A program made the position numbers and the translations under genes. From Alicycliphilus sp. UBA6560 (lineage in GTDB: Bacteria; Pseudomonadota; Gammaproteobacteria; Burkholderiales; Burkholderiaceae_C), in assembly GCA_002434305.1 (NCBI GenBank), contig DJJU01000011.1, positions 325,239 to 389,238 on the forward strand: a stretch of 64,000 nt of DNA. Direction: 5' to 3'. Below, in pieces: positions 37,256 to 46,298 of the stretch. The first letter of the stretch is position 1. Each line of letters begins with the position of its first letter. The notes beneath the pieces are model-generated. The model made no database searches. It saw only the letters and a program-made list of their open reading frames with translations, and had not been told where the DNA came from.

Positions 37256-40200
37256 ACAAGGACCCGCTCGATGCCGCCGGCGTTGGCGCGCTGCACGTAC
37301 TCGGGCAGCCAGTTCTCGCCCAGGATCTGGCGCGCCATCTCGATGACGATGTAGTCGGCTTCGAGCAAGCCGTTCTGCAGGTCGCCCTGGTAGCGCGAGA
37401 TGCCCTGCAGGCAGCTGGGGCAGCTGGTCAGGATCTTGATGTTGTCCTGCGCACCCACGGCGCCGCTGGCGCGCAGCTGCGCCTCGCCCTTGCGGATCTC
37501 TTCTTCCTTGCGAAAGCGCACCTGCGTGGCCACGTCGGGCCGCGTCACGCCCAGCGTGCCGGATTCGCCGCAGCAGCGCTCGCTCTTCAGGACCTTGTCG
37601 CCCACCAGGGCGCGCACGGTCTGCATGGAGTCGCCCTGCTTCATGGGGTTGTGGCAGGGCTCGTGGTACAGGTAGCCGCCCTGCCCCGCCGGCAGCGTGA
37701 TGCCCTTTTCCAGCAGGTATTCGTGGATGTCGATGATGCGGCTGCCGGGGAAGATCTTGTCGAACTGGTAGCCCTGCAGCTGGTCGTAGCAGGTGCCGCA
37801 CGAGACCACCACCGTCTTGATGTCCAGGTAGTTCAGCGTGGTGGCCACGCGGTGGAACAGCACCCGGTTGTCGGTGATCATCTTCTCGGCCTTGTCGAAC
37901 TGGCCGCTGCCGCGCTGCGGATAGCCGCAGCACAGGTAACCGGGCGGCAGCACCGTCTGCACGCCGGCGTGCCACAGCATGGCCTGCGTGGCCAGGCCGA
38001 CCTGGGAAAACAGCCGCTCGGAGCCGCAGCCGGGAAAGTAAAACACCGCCTCGCTGTCCGCGCCCGTCTCGGGGTTGCGGATGATGGGCACGTAGTCCTT
38101 GTCCTGGATGTCCAGCAGCGCGCGCGCCGTCTTCGTGGGCAGGCCGCCGGGCAGCTTCTTGTTCACGAAGTGGATGACCTGTTCCTTGATGGGCGCCGGC
38201 CCTACGGTGGCGGGCGGGTGGGCCGTCTGCTTGCGGGCCACGGCCTGCAAAGCGTCCACGGCCAGTCGCTGGGCCTTGTAGCCGACGTTGACCATGCCGG
38301 CGCGCAGCGCACCGATGGTGCGCGGGTCGGTGGCGTTGAGCATGGTCATGGCCAAGGCGTTGCCCGGGCGCCAGCTCTTCTTGCCCATCTTGCGCAGCAG
38401 GTTGCGCATGTTCATGGTCACGTCGCCGAAGTCGATCTTGACCGGGCAGGGGTTGTAGCACTTGTGGCACACCGTGCAGTGGTCGGCCACGTCCTCGAAC
38501 TCCTGCCAGTGGTGGCTGGAGATGCCGCGGCGCGTCTGCTCCTCGTACAAAAAGGCCTCGGCCAGCAGCGAGGTGGCCAGGATCTTGTTGCGCGGGCTGT
38601 ACAAAAGGTTGGCGCGCGGCACGTGGGTGGCGCACACCGGCTTGCACTTGCCGCAGCGCAGGCAGTCCTTGACGCTGGCGACGATGTCGCCGATGTCGCT
38701 CTGCTGCATGATCAGCGACTCGTGCCCCATCAGCCCGAAGCTGGGCGTATAGGCGTTGGTCAGGTCGGCGAACATCAGCGATGCGCGCGCGCCCCTGTGA
38801 GCCAAATCGGCCTGCAGCCCTTGCTCAGCTTGCGCCAGCAGCTCCTGATTGCGTAGCAGCTTGCCGCGGTTGAAGCGCCCGTGCGGGTCGATGCGCTGCT
38901 TGTAGGCGGCAAACGGCGCCAGCTCCTCGTCGGTCAGGAACTCCAGCTTGGTGATGCCAATACCGTGCTCGCCCGAGATCACGCCGCCCAGGCTGCGCGC
39001 CAGCACCATGATGCGCGCCACGGCCTCGTGCGCGGTCTGCAGCATGTCGTAGTTATCGCTGTGCACGGGAATGTTGGTGTGCACGTTGCCGTCGCCCGCG
39101 TGCATGTGCAGCGCCACCCACACCCGGCCCTTGAGCACGCGCTGCTGCACGTCGCCCAGCGCCTGCATCAGCGGCTCGAAGTCGCTGCCGGTGAAGATGT
39201 TGCGCAGCGGATCGCGAATCTGCGCCTTCCAGCTGGCGCGCAGGCGGTGGTCCTGCAGCTGCGGGAACAGCTCCTCCACCCGCCGCAGCCAGTCCTGCCA
39301 GAGCGCGCGCGTCTCGCGCACCTGGGCCAGGGCCAGCGCCAGCTTTTCCTCCAGCAGCTCGGGCGACGGCGCCTCGCCGACCGCCTCGGGCTTGCCCAGC
39401 GGCAGCTGGCCCTGGGCCAGGAAATCCTCCAGCGCGTCGGCCAGCTCGATCTTGTTGCGCAGGGACAGCTCGATGTTGATGCGCTCGATGCCGTCGGTGT
39501 ACTCGGCCATGCGCGGCAGCGGGATCACCACGTCCTCGTTGATCTTGAAGGCGTTGGTGTGGCGGCTGATGGCCGCGGTCTTCTTGCGGTCGGCCCAGAA
39601 CTTCTTGCGCGCCTCGGCGCTCACCGCCGTGAAGCCCTCGCCCGAGCGCGAATTGGCGATGCGCACCACCTCGGCGGCGGCGCGGGCCACGGCGTCGGGG
39701 TCGTCGCCCACGATGTCGCCCACCAGCAGCATCTTGGGCAGCCCGCCGCGCTTGCTCTTGGTGGTGTAGCCCACGGCGCGCAGGTAGCGGTCGTCCAGAT
39801 GCTCCAGGCCGGCCAGCAGCACGCCGGAGCGCTTTTGCTCGGAGAACATGAAGTCCTTGATCTCGACGATGCTGGGCACCGCGTCCTTGGCGTTGCCGAA
39901 GAACTCCAGGCACACGGTGCGCGTGTGCTCGGGCATGCGGTGCACGATCCAGCGGGCGCTGGTGATCAGGCCGTCCGTGCCCTCCTTCTGGATGCCGGGC
40001 AGGCCCGACAGGAACTTGTCCGTCACGTCCTTGCCCAGGCCTTCCTTGCGGAAGGTGTGGCCAGGGATGTCCAGGCGCTCGGTGCGGATCGGCGTCCTGC
40101 CGTCGGCCTGGAAGTACTGCAGCTCGAAGCTGGCAACTGCAGCGTCGTGGATCTTGCCCAGGTTGTGCCCGATGCGCGTGACCTCCAGCCACTGCCCTTC

Positions 40201-41175
40201 AGGCGTCACCATGCGCCAGCTGGCCAGGTTGTCCAGCGCCGTGCCCCACAGCACGGCCTTCTTGCCACCGGCGTTCATGGCGATGTTGCCGCCCACGCAG
40301 CTGGCCTCGGCGCTGGTCGGGTCCACGGCGAAGACGAAGCCGGCGTTTTCTGCCGCATCGGCCACGCGCTGGGTGACCACGCCAGCCTCGGTCCAGACGG
40401 TGGCCACCTCGTGTTCCAGGCCGGGCAGGCGGCGCATCTCCACCGCCGTCATGGCCTCGAGCTTCTCGGTGTTGATGACGGCGCTGCGCCAGGTCAGCGG
40501 AATGGCGCCGCCGGTGTAGCCGGTGCCGCCGCCGCGCGGGATGATGGTCAGCTCCAGCTCGATGCAGGCCTTGACCAGCTCGGCCATCTCGGCCTCCGTG
40601 TCGGGCGTGAGCACGACGAAGGGGAACTCCACGCGCCAGTCGGTGGCGTCGGTGACGTGCGAGACGCGCGACAGCCCGTCGAACTTGACGTTGTCCTTGG
40701 CCGTCAGCCGGGCGAAGCGTTTTTGCGCGGCGCGGCGCATGCTGGCCACCTCGGCCAGCGTGGCGTCGAACTCGGCGATCGCCCGCTGCGCGGCCTGCAC
40801 CAGCACGCCCACGCGGCGGTCGCGCTCGGGGTCCTCGTGCGGCAGGCGGCGCTTGTCGATCTCGGCCATGCGGTGGCGCAGCGCATCCACCAGCAGCTTG
40901 CGCCGGTCGGGGTTGTGCAGCAGGTCGTCCTGCAGATAGGGGTTGCGCTGCACGACCCAGATGTCGCCCAGCACCTCGTAGAGCATGCGGGCGGATCGGC
41001 CCGTGCGCCGCTCGCGGCGCAGCTCGTCCAGCACGGCCCAGGCCGGCTCGCCCAGCAGGCGGATGACGATCTCGCGGTCGGAAAACGAGGTGTAGTTGTA
41101 CGGAATCTCGCGCAGCCGGGCAGTCTGCCCGCCCTGCGCGCCTTGCAGGGCAGCCAGCGCAATCGGATCGTTCAT
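37252..41175 (-). CDS. Giant FAD-linked and Fe-S oxidoreductase (DUF3683 + FAD_binding_4 + CCG)
   Basis: 1307 residues, apparently a fusion of GlcD-like and GlpC/LldE-like parts. Order: DUF3683-like N-terminus ([16 protein letters not shown]), PCMH-type FAD domain ([16 protein letters not shown]), FAD-oxidase C domain, ferredoxin-like clusters [11 protein letters not shown] and [12 protein letters not shown], then two CCG domains ([50 protein letters not shown]). Relatives oxidise D-lactate, glycolate or D-2-hydroxyglutarate and feed the quinone pool through the iron-sulfur part. It may be functionally linked to serA just upstream on the same strand, whose side product is 2-hydroxyglutarate; that link is my inference. 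Confidence 0.88.
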   Translation of the reverse strand: MNDPIALAALQGAQGGQTARLREIPYNYTSFSDREIVIRLLGEPAWAVLDELRRERRTGRSARMLYEVLGDIWVVQRNPYLQDDLLHNPDRRKLLVDALRHRMAEIDKRRLPHEDPERDRRVGVLVQAAQRAIAEFDATLAEVASMRRAAQKRFARLTAKDNVKFDGLSRVSHVTDATDWRVEFPFVVLTPDTEAEMAELVKACIELELTIIPRGGGTGYTGGAIPLTWRSAVINTEKLEAMTAVEMRRLPGLEHEVATVWTEAGVVTQRVADAAENAGFVFAVDPTSAEASCVGGNIAMNAGGKKAVLWGTALDNLASWRMVTPEGQWLEVTRIGHNLGKIHDAAVASFELQYFQADGRTPIRTERLDIPGHTFRKEGLGKDVTDKFLSGLPGIQKEGTDGLITSARWIVHRMPEHTRTVCLEFFGNAKDAVPSIVEIKDFMFSEQKRSGVLLAGLEHLDDRYLRAVGYTTKSKRGGLPKMLLVGDIVGDDPDAVARAAAEVVRIANSRSGEGFTAVSAEARKKFWADRKKTAAISRHTNAFKINEDVVIPLPRMAEYTDGIERINIELSLRNKIELADALEDFLAQGQLPLGKPEAVGEAPSPELLEEKLALALAQVRETRALWQDWLRRVEELFPQLQDHRLRASWKAQIRDPLRNIFTGSDFEPLMQALGDVQQRVLKGRVWVALHMHAGDGNVHTNIPVHSDNYDMLQTAHEAVARIMVLARSLGGVISGEHGIGITKLEFLTDEELAPFAAYKQRIDPHGRFNRGKLLRNQELLAQAEQGLQADLAHRGARASLMFADLTNAYTPSFGLMGHESLIMQQSDIGDIVASVKDCLRCGKCKPVCATHVPRANLLYSPRNKILATSLLAEAFLYEEQTRRGISSHHWQEFEDVADHCTVCHKCYNPCPVKIDFGDVTMNMRNLLRKMGKKSWRPGNALAMTMLNATDPRTIGALRAGMVNVGYKAQRLAVDALQAVARKQTAHPPATVGPAPIKEQVIHFVNKKLPGGLPTKTARALLDIQDKDYVPIIRNPETGADSEAVFYFPGCGSERLFSQVGLATQAMLWHAGVQTVLPPGYLCCGYPQRGSGQFDKAEKMITDNRVLFHRVATTLNYLDIKTVVVSCGTCYDQLQGYQFDKIFPGSRIIDIHEYLLEKGITLPAGQGGYLYHEPCHNPMKQGDSMQTVRALVGDKVLKSERCCGESGTLGVTRPDVATQVRFRKEEEIRKGEAQLRASGAVGAQDNIKILTSCPSCLQGISRYQGDLQNGLLEADYIVIEMARQILGENWLPEYVQRANAGGIERVLV

Positions 41176-41279
41176 GGGGTCAACCTGGGGTCGGGCGGGT
41201 CTGCGCCCGCTGGGGCTCTCGGGGGCTGGCGATTTTAAGCGACGCCCCCCGCGCACGCGCCGCGCGAGGGGCGGAGCCT

Positions 41280-41350
41280 GTTTCTCAAGCAAAAAACGGC
41301 TCCAGCCCTTGCCTGGCAAGCGCTGGCAGCTCCCCTTTCAATAGCAAAAA
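41280..41350 (+). repeat. Dispersed palindromic repeat, family A, copy 7
   Basis: CTCAAGCAAAAAACGGCTCC, AGCCCTTGCCTGGCAAGCGC, TGGCAGCTCCCC, then TTTCAATAGCAAAAA. Lies between serA (stop at 41368) and the giant oxidoreductase. Shares the extended left flank TTTCAAGCAAAAAA with copy 6. Confidence 0.83.
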
Positions 41351-41367
41351 CCGCAATGCGCGCCGCA

Positions 41368-42597
41368 TCAGAAAAGCACGCGCGTGCGCAGCGTGCCCGG
41401 CACCTGGGCCAGCTTTTCCAGCGCCAGGTCGGAGGAGCGGGCGTCCAGGTCGATGACCACATAGCCCAGGTCCTCGCGCGTCTGCAGGTACTGGGCAGCG
41501 ATGTTCACATCGTTGTCCGACAGGATGCGGTTGATCTGCGACAGCACGCCCGGCACGTTCTGGTGGATGTGCAGCAGCCGGTGCTTGCCCTCGTGTGCGG
41601 GCAGCGCCACCTCGGGGAAGTTGACCGACGAGGTGCTGGTGCCGTTGTCGCTGTAGCGGATGAGCTTGTGCGCCACCTCCAGGCCGATGTTGGCCTGCGC
41701 CTCCATGGTGGAGCCGCCGATGTGCGGCGTGAGGATGACGTTGTCCAGCCCGCGCAGGGGCGAGACGAACTCGTCCTTGTTGCTCTTGGGCTCCTTGGGG
41801 AAGACATCGATGGCGGCGCCCGCGAGGCGGCCGCTCTTGATGGCCTCGGCCAGCGGCTCGATCTCTACCACGGTGCCGCGCGAGGCATTGATCAGGATGG
41901 CGCCGGGCTTCATGGCGGCGATCTGCTGCGCGCCCATCATCCACTGGGTGGAGGGCAGCTCGGGCACGTGCAGGCTGACGATGTCGGCCTCGCCCAGCAG
42001 CGCGGCCAGCGACGGCGCCTGGCGCGCGTTGCCCAGCGGCAGCTTGGCCACCACGTCGTGAAAGATCACGTGCATGCCCAGGCTCTCGGCCAGCACCGAC
42101 AGCTGCGAGCCGATGGCGCCATAGCCGACGATGCCCAGCGTCTTGCCGCGCGCCTCGAAGGCGCCTTCGGCGCTCTTGAGCCAGCCGCCGCGGTGCGCCA
42201 CGGCGTTCTTCTCGGCAATGCCGCGCAGCAGCAGGATGCTCTCGGCCAGCACCAGCTCGGCCACCGAGCGGGTGTTGGAATACGGCGCGTTGAACACGGC
42301 GATGCCGCGCGCACGCGCCGCGGGCAGGTCGATCTGGTTGGTGCCGATGCAAAACGCCCCCACGGCCACCAGCTTGGGCGCGGCGGCCAGCACCTCGGCG
42401 GTGAGCTGGGTGCGCGAGCGGATGCCCACGAAGTGCGCGTCGGCCAGCTTGTCCTTGAGCTCCTGCCCCTCCAGCGCGCCCGTCAGCCGCTGCACGTTGG
42501 TGTAGCCGGCGGCGGCCAGGGCGTCGACGGCGCAGGAGTGCACCCCCTCGAGCAACAGGAACTTGATCTTGCTTTTGTCCAGGGAGGTCTTGGGCAT
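41368..42597 (-). CDS. serA: D-3-phosphoglycerate dehydrogenase SerA
   Basis: First step of serine synthesis; 409 residues (E. coli 410). E. coli-type layout: an N-terminal substrate domain, a Rossmann NAD domain with LGIVGYGAIGSQL, catalytic Arg in NASRGTVV, Glu in DVFPKEP and His in LTPHIGGSTMEAQ, then a C-terminal ACT domain (LHIHQNVPGVLSQINRILSD) that in E. coli binds serine. The ATG at MPKTSLDKSK was chosen over an upstream Met lacking homology. The promoter region carries a palindrome overlapping the -10. Confidence 0.97.
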   Translation of the reverse strand: MPKTSLDKSKIKFLLLEGVHSCAVDALAAAGYTNVQRLTGALEGQELKDKLADAHFVGIRSRTQLTAEVLAAAPKLVAVGAFCIGTNQIDLPAARARGIAVFNAPYSNTRSVAELVLAESILLLRGIAEKNAVAHRGGWLKSAEGAFEARGKTLGIVGYGAIGSQLSVLAESLGMHVIFHDVVAKLPLGNARQAPSLAALLGEADIVSLHVPELPSTQWMMGAQQIAAMKPGAILINASRGTVVEIEPLAEAIKSGRLAGAAIDVFPKEPKSNKDEFVSPLRGLDNVILTPHIGGSTMEAQANIGLEVAHKLIRYSDNGTSTSSVNFPEVALPAHEGKHRLLHIHQNVPGVLSQINRILSDNDVNIAAQYLQTREDLGYVVIDLDARSSDLALEKLAQVPGTLRTRVLF

Positions 42598-42631
42598 GGA
42601 GGAACACCGGTGGAGTGAAGGGAGGCTCATC

Positions 42632-42661
42632 ATTGTGCAGTGCACAAATCCTTACTGTCAG
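42632..42661 (-). promoter_or_regulatory. serA promoter with overlapping palindromic operator
   Basis: On the minus strand CTGACA (42661-42656) and CACAAT (42637-42632) are 18 bases apart, matching -35 and -10. The palindrome TTGTGCA-G-TGCACAA (42633-42647) covers the -10 and half the spacer, as expected for a repressor site. The regulator is not known. Confidence 0.55.
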
Positions 42662-42722
42662 AAGGCGAATGGTGCGGGGTGAGCACCACAGACCTGCACG
42701 ATGCAAGGGCAAAGTCCCCGGT

Positions 42723-42762
42723 ATGTCAGAAAACCGTAATGGAAGTGTCACAATTTGCACCT
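42723..42762 (+). promoter_or_regulatory. Tandem Pho-box-like repeats upstream of ugpB (distal)
   Basis: Seven-base units in exact 11-base steps: ATGTCAG-AAAA-CCGTAAT, then GGAA, then GTGTCAC-AATT-TGCACCT. The PhoB consensus is two CTGTCAT-like units separated by four A/T-rich bases. The last unit is weak. ugp belongs to the Pho regulon in E. coli. Confidence 0.55.
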
Positions 42763-42811
42763 TTCGGCTGGCGGGTAATCCCCGTTGTTGAGTGCTTTTC
42801 GCTGTGCCACA

Positions 42812-42829
42812 ACGTCATGTTTCCGTCAC
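42812..42829 (+). promoter_or_regulatory. Pho-box-like repeat upstream of ugpB (proximal)
   Basis: ACGTCAT-GTTT-CCGTCAC, two seven-base units with a four-base spacer, 64 bases before the ugpB ATG. It fits a PhoB site; the match is to spacing and to the GTCA core. Confidence 0.55.
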
Positions 42830-42893
42830 AAGGCGGCGCCACCATGGTGCGCTTTCGCCTTCCGTCCATTCCCCAAAAAGGAGCTTTCACCCC

Positions 42894-44207
42894 ATGCAAG
42901 TCAAACATCTGGCACTGGCTGCCTCCATGCTCGCCGTCAGCGTCGCCGCGCAGGCGCAGACCGAGATCCAGTGGTGGCACTCGATGACAGCCGTGAACAA
43001 CGAGTGGGTCAACGACCTGGCCAAGCAGTTCAACGAGAGCCAGAAGGACTACAAGATCGTGCCCACCTTCAAGGGCACCTATGACGAATCCATGACGGCC
43101 GCCATCGCCGCCTTCCGCTCGGGCAACGCGCCGCACGTCCTGCAGGTGTTTGAAGTGGGCACGGCCACGATGATGGCCAGCAAGGGCGCCACCGTGCCCG
43201 TGGGCAAGGTGATGAAGGATGCGGGTGCGGACTTCAACCCCGCCGGCTACATCCCCGCCGTCGCCGCCTACTACACGGCTCCCAGCGGCGAGATGCTGAG
43301 CATGCCGTTCAACAGCTCGACCACGGTCTTCTACATCAACAAGGACGCCTTCAAGAAGGCCGGTCTGAACACCGACAAGGCCCCCGCCACCTGGCCCGAG
43401 GTGTTCGAAGCCGCGAAGAAGCTCAAGGCCAGCGGCCACAGCTGCCCCATGACGCTGGCCTGGATGGGCTGGACGCAGCTGGAGTCGTTCTCCGCCTGGC
43501 ACAACGTGGAGTTCGCCACCGAGAAGAACGGCCTGTCGGCCAACGGCTACAAGGCCCGCATGAAGGTTAACTCGCCGCTGCACGTCAAGCACATCGAGAA
43601 CCTGTCGCAGGCCGCCAAGAACGGCGAGTTCGTCTACAAGGGCCGCGGCTCGGCCGCCCAGGCGTCCTTCACCTCGGGTGAGTGCGCCATGATCCAGACG
43701 TCGTCGGGCTTCTACGGCGACGTGGCCAAGAACGCCAAGTTCGCCTACGCCATCGCTCCCCTGCCCTACTACGCCGACGTGAAGGGCGCGCCGCAGAACA
43801 CCGTGATCGGCGGCGCCTCGCTGTGGGTCATGGCCGGCAAGAAGCCCGAGGAATACAAGGGCGTGGCCAAGTTCTTCGAGTTCCTGTCGCAGACCAAGGT
43901 GCAGGCCGCCAGCCACCAGCGCACGGGCTACCTGCCCATCACCATGGCCGCCTATGAGCTGACGGACAAGTCCGGCTTCTACCAGCAGAACCCCGGCACT
44001 GACGTGGCCGTGAACCAGATGGTGCGCAAGGTGACCGACAACTCGCGCGGCATCCGCCTGGGCAACTACGTGCAGATCCGCACCATCGAGGACGAAGAGC
44101 TCGAGCAGGTGTGGGCCGGCAAGAAGACCGCCAAGGAGGCCCTGGATTCCATCGTCAGCCGCGGCAACGAGCTGCTGGCCCGCTTCGAGAAGTCCTACAA
44201 GAAGTAA
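42894..44207 (+). CDS. ugpB: sn-Glycerol-3-phosphate ABC transporter substrate-binding protein UgpB
   Basis: Periplasmic binding protein, 437 residues. Signal peptide to about AAQAQ (residue 22), then the UgpB start TEIQWWHSMTAVNNEWVNDL. FNESQKDYKIVPTFKGTYDE, GNAPHVLQVFEVGTATMM, NSSTTVFYINKDAF and AWMGWTQLESFSAWHN match the glycerol-3-phosphate family. AAGGAG precedes the ATG by 11 bases. First gene of ugpBAEC-ugpQ, behind Pho-box-like sites, and followed by a hairpin that may reduce read-through to the permeases. Confidence 0.95.
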   Translation: MQVKHLALAASMLAVSVAAQAQTEIQWWHSMTAVNNEWVNDLAKQFNESQKDYKIVPTFKGTYDESMTAAIAAFRSGNAPHVLQVFEVGTATMMASKGATVPVGKVMKDAGADFNPAGYIPAVAAYYTAPSGEMLSMPFNSSTTVFYINKDAFKKAGLNTDKAPATWPEVFEAAKKLKASGHSCPMTLAWMGWTQLESFSAWHNVEFATEKNGLSANGYKARMKVNSPLHVKHIENLSQAAKNGEFVYKGRGSAAQASFTSGECAMIQTSSGFYGDVAKNAKFAYAIAPLPYYADVKGAPQNTVIGGASLWVMAGKKPEEYKGVAKFFEFLSQTKVQAASHQRTGYLPITMAAYELTDKSGFYQQNPGTDVAVNQMVRKVTDNSRGIRLGNYVQIRTIEDEELEQVWAGKKTAKEALDSIVSRGNELLARFEKSYKK

Positions 44208-44255
44208 TCGCCTTGTCTGCCCCGCGCCGTGCCCCAAGAGGGCGCGCCGGGGCCG

Positions 44256-44286
44256 CGGCCCGCCCACCCGTGCGGGCCGTCTCTTT
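44256..44286 (+). terminator. Attenuator-type hairpin between ugpB and ugpA
   Basis: CGGCCCGC (44256-44263) pairs with GCGGGCCG (44272-44279), followed by TCTCTTT. The short U-run suggests partial termination, which would favour binding protein over permease. Inferred. Confidence 0.5.
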
Positions 44287-44336
44287 CCCGACGGCTGCAT
44301 GGACTGCACCGGCGGTTTTTTGCTTTTTGGACCGTC

Positions 44337-45218
44337 ATGGAAAAACGCGTACTTTTCCGCTCGGCGTGGCTGCCCTGGGTGCTGATCGCCCCGCAGCTGC
44401 TCATCATCAGCGTCTTCTTCTTCTGGCCCGCCTGGCAGGCGGTGCTGCAGTCCTTCCAGATGGAAGACGCCTTCGGCATGAGCGTCGAATGGGTGGGCCT
44501 GCAGAACTTCCAGCAGCTGCTGGACGACCCCTCCTACCTGAACTCCTTCAAGCGCACGGCACTGTTTTCCATCCTGGTGGCGGGCATAGGCATCGGCCTG
44601 GCGCTGGCGCTGGCCATCTTCGCCGACCGCATCGTGCGCTTTGCCATGGTCTACAAGACCCTGCTCATCGTGCCCTACGCCGTGGCGCCCGTGATCGCCG
44701 GCGTGCTGTGGGTGTTCCTGTTCTCGCCCTCGATCGGCGTCATCACCTACTACCTGGGCCGCCTGGGCTACGGCTGGAACCACATGATGAATGACGGCCA
44801 GGCCATGGCGCTGATCGTCATCGCCTCGGTCTGGAAGCAGATTTCCTACAACTTCCTGTTCTTCCTGGCCGGGCTGCAATCCATCCCGAAGGCGCTGATC
44901 GAGGCCGCCTCGATCGACGGCGCGGGCGCCTGGCGGCGCTTTTGGAACATCCAGCTGCCGCTGCTGTCGCCCACCACGTTCTTCCTGCTGGTCATCAACA
45001 TCGTCTACGCTTTCTTCGACACCTTCGGCATCATCGATGCGGCCACGCAGGGCGGCCCCGGCCAGTCCACCTCCATCCTGGTCTACAAGGTGTACCAGGA
45101 CGGCTTCAAGGCGCTGGACCTGGGCGGCTCGGCCGCGCAGTCGGTGATCCTGATGCTGATCGTGGTGGCGCTCACCGTGGTGCAGTTCCGCTACGTCGAA
45201 AAGAAGGTGCAGTACTAG
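44337..45218 (+). CDS. ugpA: Glycerol-3-phosphate ABC transporter permease UgpA
   Basis: Inner-membrane permease, 293 residues, six membrane segments. N-terminal LPWVLIAPQLLIISVFFFWPAW, and the ATPase-coupling EAA loop EAASIDGAGAWRRFWNIQLP. The long GIIDAATQGGPGQSTSILVY block is typical of MalF/UgpA-type permeases. A family B repeat follows the stop before ugpE. Confidence 0.94.
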   Translation: MEKRVLFRSAWLPWVLIAPQLLIISVFFFWPAWQAVLQSFQMEDAFGMSVEWVGLQNFQQLLDDPSYLNSFKRTALFSILVAGIGIGLALALAIFADRIVRFAMVYKTLLIVPYAVAPVIAGVLWVFLFSPSIGVITYYLGRLGYGWNHMMNDGQAMALIVIASVWKQISYNFLFFLAGLQSIPKALIEAASIDGAGAWRRFWNIQLPLLSPTTFFLLVINIVYAFFDTFGIIDAATQGGPGQSTSILVYKVYQDGFKALDLGGSAAQSVILMLIVVALTVVQFRYVEKKVQY

Positions 45219-45220
45219 GA

Positions 45221-45370
45221 ACACCCCCCTATGTCGCTTCGCTCCTTCCCCCCGCTCTCGCAGCGCTGCGCGCTGCGGGCAGAGGGACGCCGCCGGTGCT
45301 GCGGGGCGGCCCTTGCACGGCGGCCCTGGCACGGGTCGCGCCAGTGTTTTGGGTCGCGGGCTCTGGCATT
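45221..45370 (+). repeat. Dispersed hairpin repeat, family B, divergent copy 3
   Basis: Begins ACACCCCCCTATGTCGCTTC three bases after the ugpA stop, then CGCTCTCGCAGCGCTGCGCG, GCAGAGGGACGCCGCC and a GC-rich tail with GGCGGCCCTTGCACGGCGGC. It shares the CCCCC start, an outer pairing and the position inside an ABC-importer operon with copies 1 and 2, but its sequence differs more. Confidence 0.55.
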
Positions 45371-45386
45371 CCTGTGAAGAAAATAA

Positions 45387-46235
45387 ATGATTGATCGCAA
45401 TCCCTGGCTGACCTTCCTGTCGCACGCCGTGCTGGTGCTCGGCGTGGCCATCGTCGCCTTTCCCCTCTACCTGGCGCTCGTCGCCTCCACCCACACGGCC
45501 CAGACCATCGTGCAGTCGCCCATGCCGCTGCTGCCGGGCACGCACCTGTGGGAGAACTACCAGGCCGCCCTGTTCGGCTCGGGCAAGCTGGGCTCCAACA
45601 CCAACGTGGTGCGCATGATGTGGGTCAGCTTCGTGGTGGCCATGGTCATCACGGTGGGCAAGATCGCCATCTCGCTGCTGTCGGCATTCGCCATCGTGTA
45701 TTTCCGCTTCCCGTTCAAGATGCTGTGCTTCTGGGCCATCTTCCTGACGCTGATGCTGCCGGTGGAAGTGCGCATCCTGCCGACCTACAAGGTGGTGGCC
45801 GACCTGGGCCTGCTGAACACCTACGGCGGCCTGACGCTGCCGCTGATCGCCTCGGCCACGGCCACGTTCCTCTTCCGCCAGTTCTTCCTGACGGTGCCGG
45901 ACGAGCTGGTGGAGGCTGCGCGCATCGACGGCGCCGGGCCCATGCGCTTTTTCGTGGACGTGCTGGTGCCGCTGTCGCGCACCTCGATCGCGGCGCTGTT
46001 CGTGATCCAGTTCATCTACGGCTGGAACCAGTACCTGTGGCCGCTGCTCATGACCACCAGCGAGGACATGTACCCGGTGGTCATCGGCATCAAGCGCATG
46101 CTGGCCGGTGGCGAGGCCGCCGTGGACTGGAACATCGTCATGGCCACGGCCATCATCGCCATGCTGCCGCCCACGGCGGTGGTCATCCTGATGCAGAAAT
46201 GGTTCGTCAAGGGCCTGGTGGACACCGAGAAATAA
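45387..46235 (+). CDS. ugpE: Glycerol-3-phosphate ABC transporter permease UgpE
   Basis: Second permease, 282 residues, six membrane segments. The family start LTFLSHAVLVLGVAIVAFPL, the periplasmic STHTAQTIVQSPMPLLPG, the EAA loop EAARIDGAGPMRFFVDVLVP and the late block FIYGWNQYLWPLLMTTSEDM fit UgpE. It lies between ugpA and ugpC, with a repeat on each side. Confidence 0.95.
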   Translation: MIDRNPWLTFLSHAVLVLGVAIVAFPLYLALVASTHTAQTIVQSPMPLLPGTHLWENYQAALFGSGKLGSNTNVVRMMWVSFVVAMVITVGKIAISLLSAFAIVYFRFPFKMLCFWAIFLTLMLPVEVRILPTYKVVADLGLLNTYGGLTLPLIASATATFLFRQFFLTVPDELVEAARIDGAGPMRFFVDVLVPLSRTSIAALFVIQFIYGWNQYLWPLLMTTSEDMYPVVIGIKRMLAGGEAAVDWNIVMATAIIAMLPPTAVVILMQKWFVKGLVDTEK

Positions 46236-46296
46236 GCATCAAATACCGCTCCATCGCTTGTCCATCAAGCGCCAGCAGCTCCTGATTCAATAGCAA
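46236..46296 (+). repeat. Dispersed palindromic repeat, family A, copy 8
   Basis: Begins on the base after the ugpE stop and ends two bases before the ugpC ATG: GCATCAAATACCGCTCCATC, GCTTGTCCATCAAGCGCCAG, CAGCTCCTGATTCAATAGCA. It fills the whole ugpE-ugpC gap, so the leader of ugpC is repeat sequence without a recognisable ribosome binding site. Confidence 0.8.
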
Positions 46297-46298
46297 CC

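Noticed and set aside
38881..41238. 785-residue open frame opposite the giant oxidoreductase
   Set aside because: Mirror frame with repetitive His/Val/Gln/Ala composition and no recognisable domain; the opposite strand encodes clear FAD and Fe-S motifs.
42726..45545. 939-residue open frame opposite ugpB and ugpA
   Set aside because: Shadow frame; it crosses the regulatory region and two genes with unmistakable family features.
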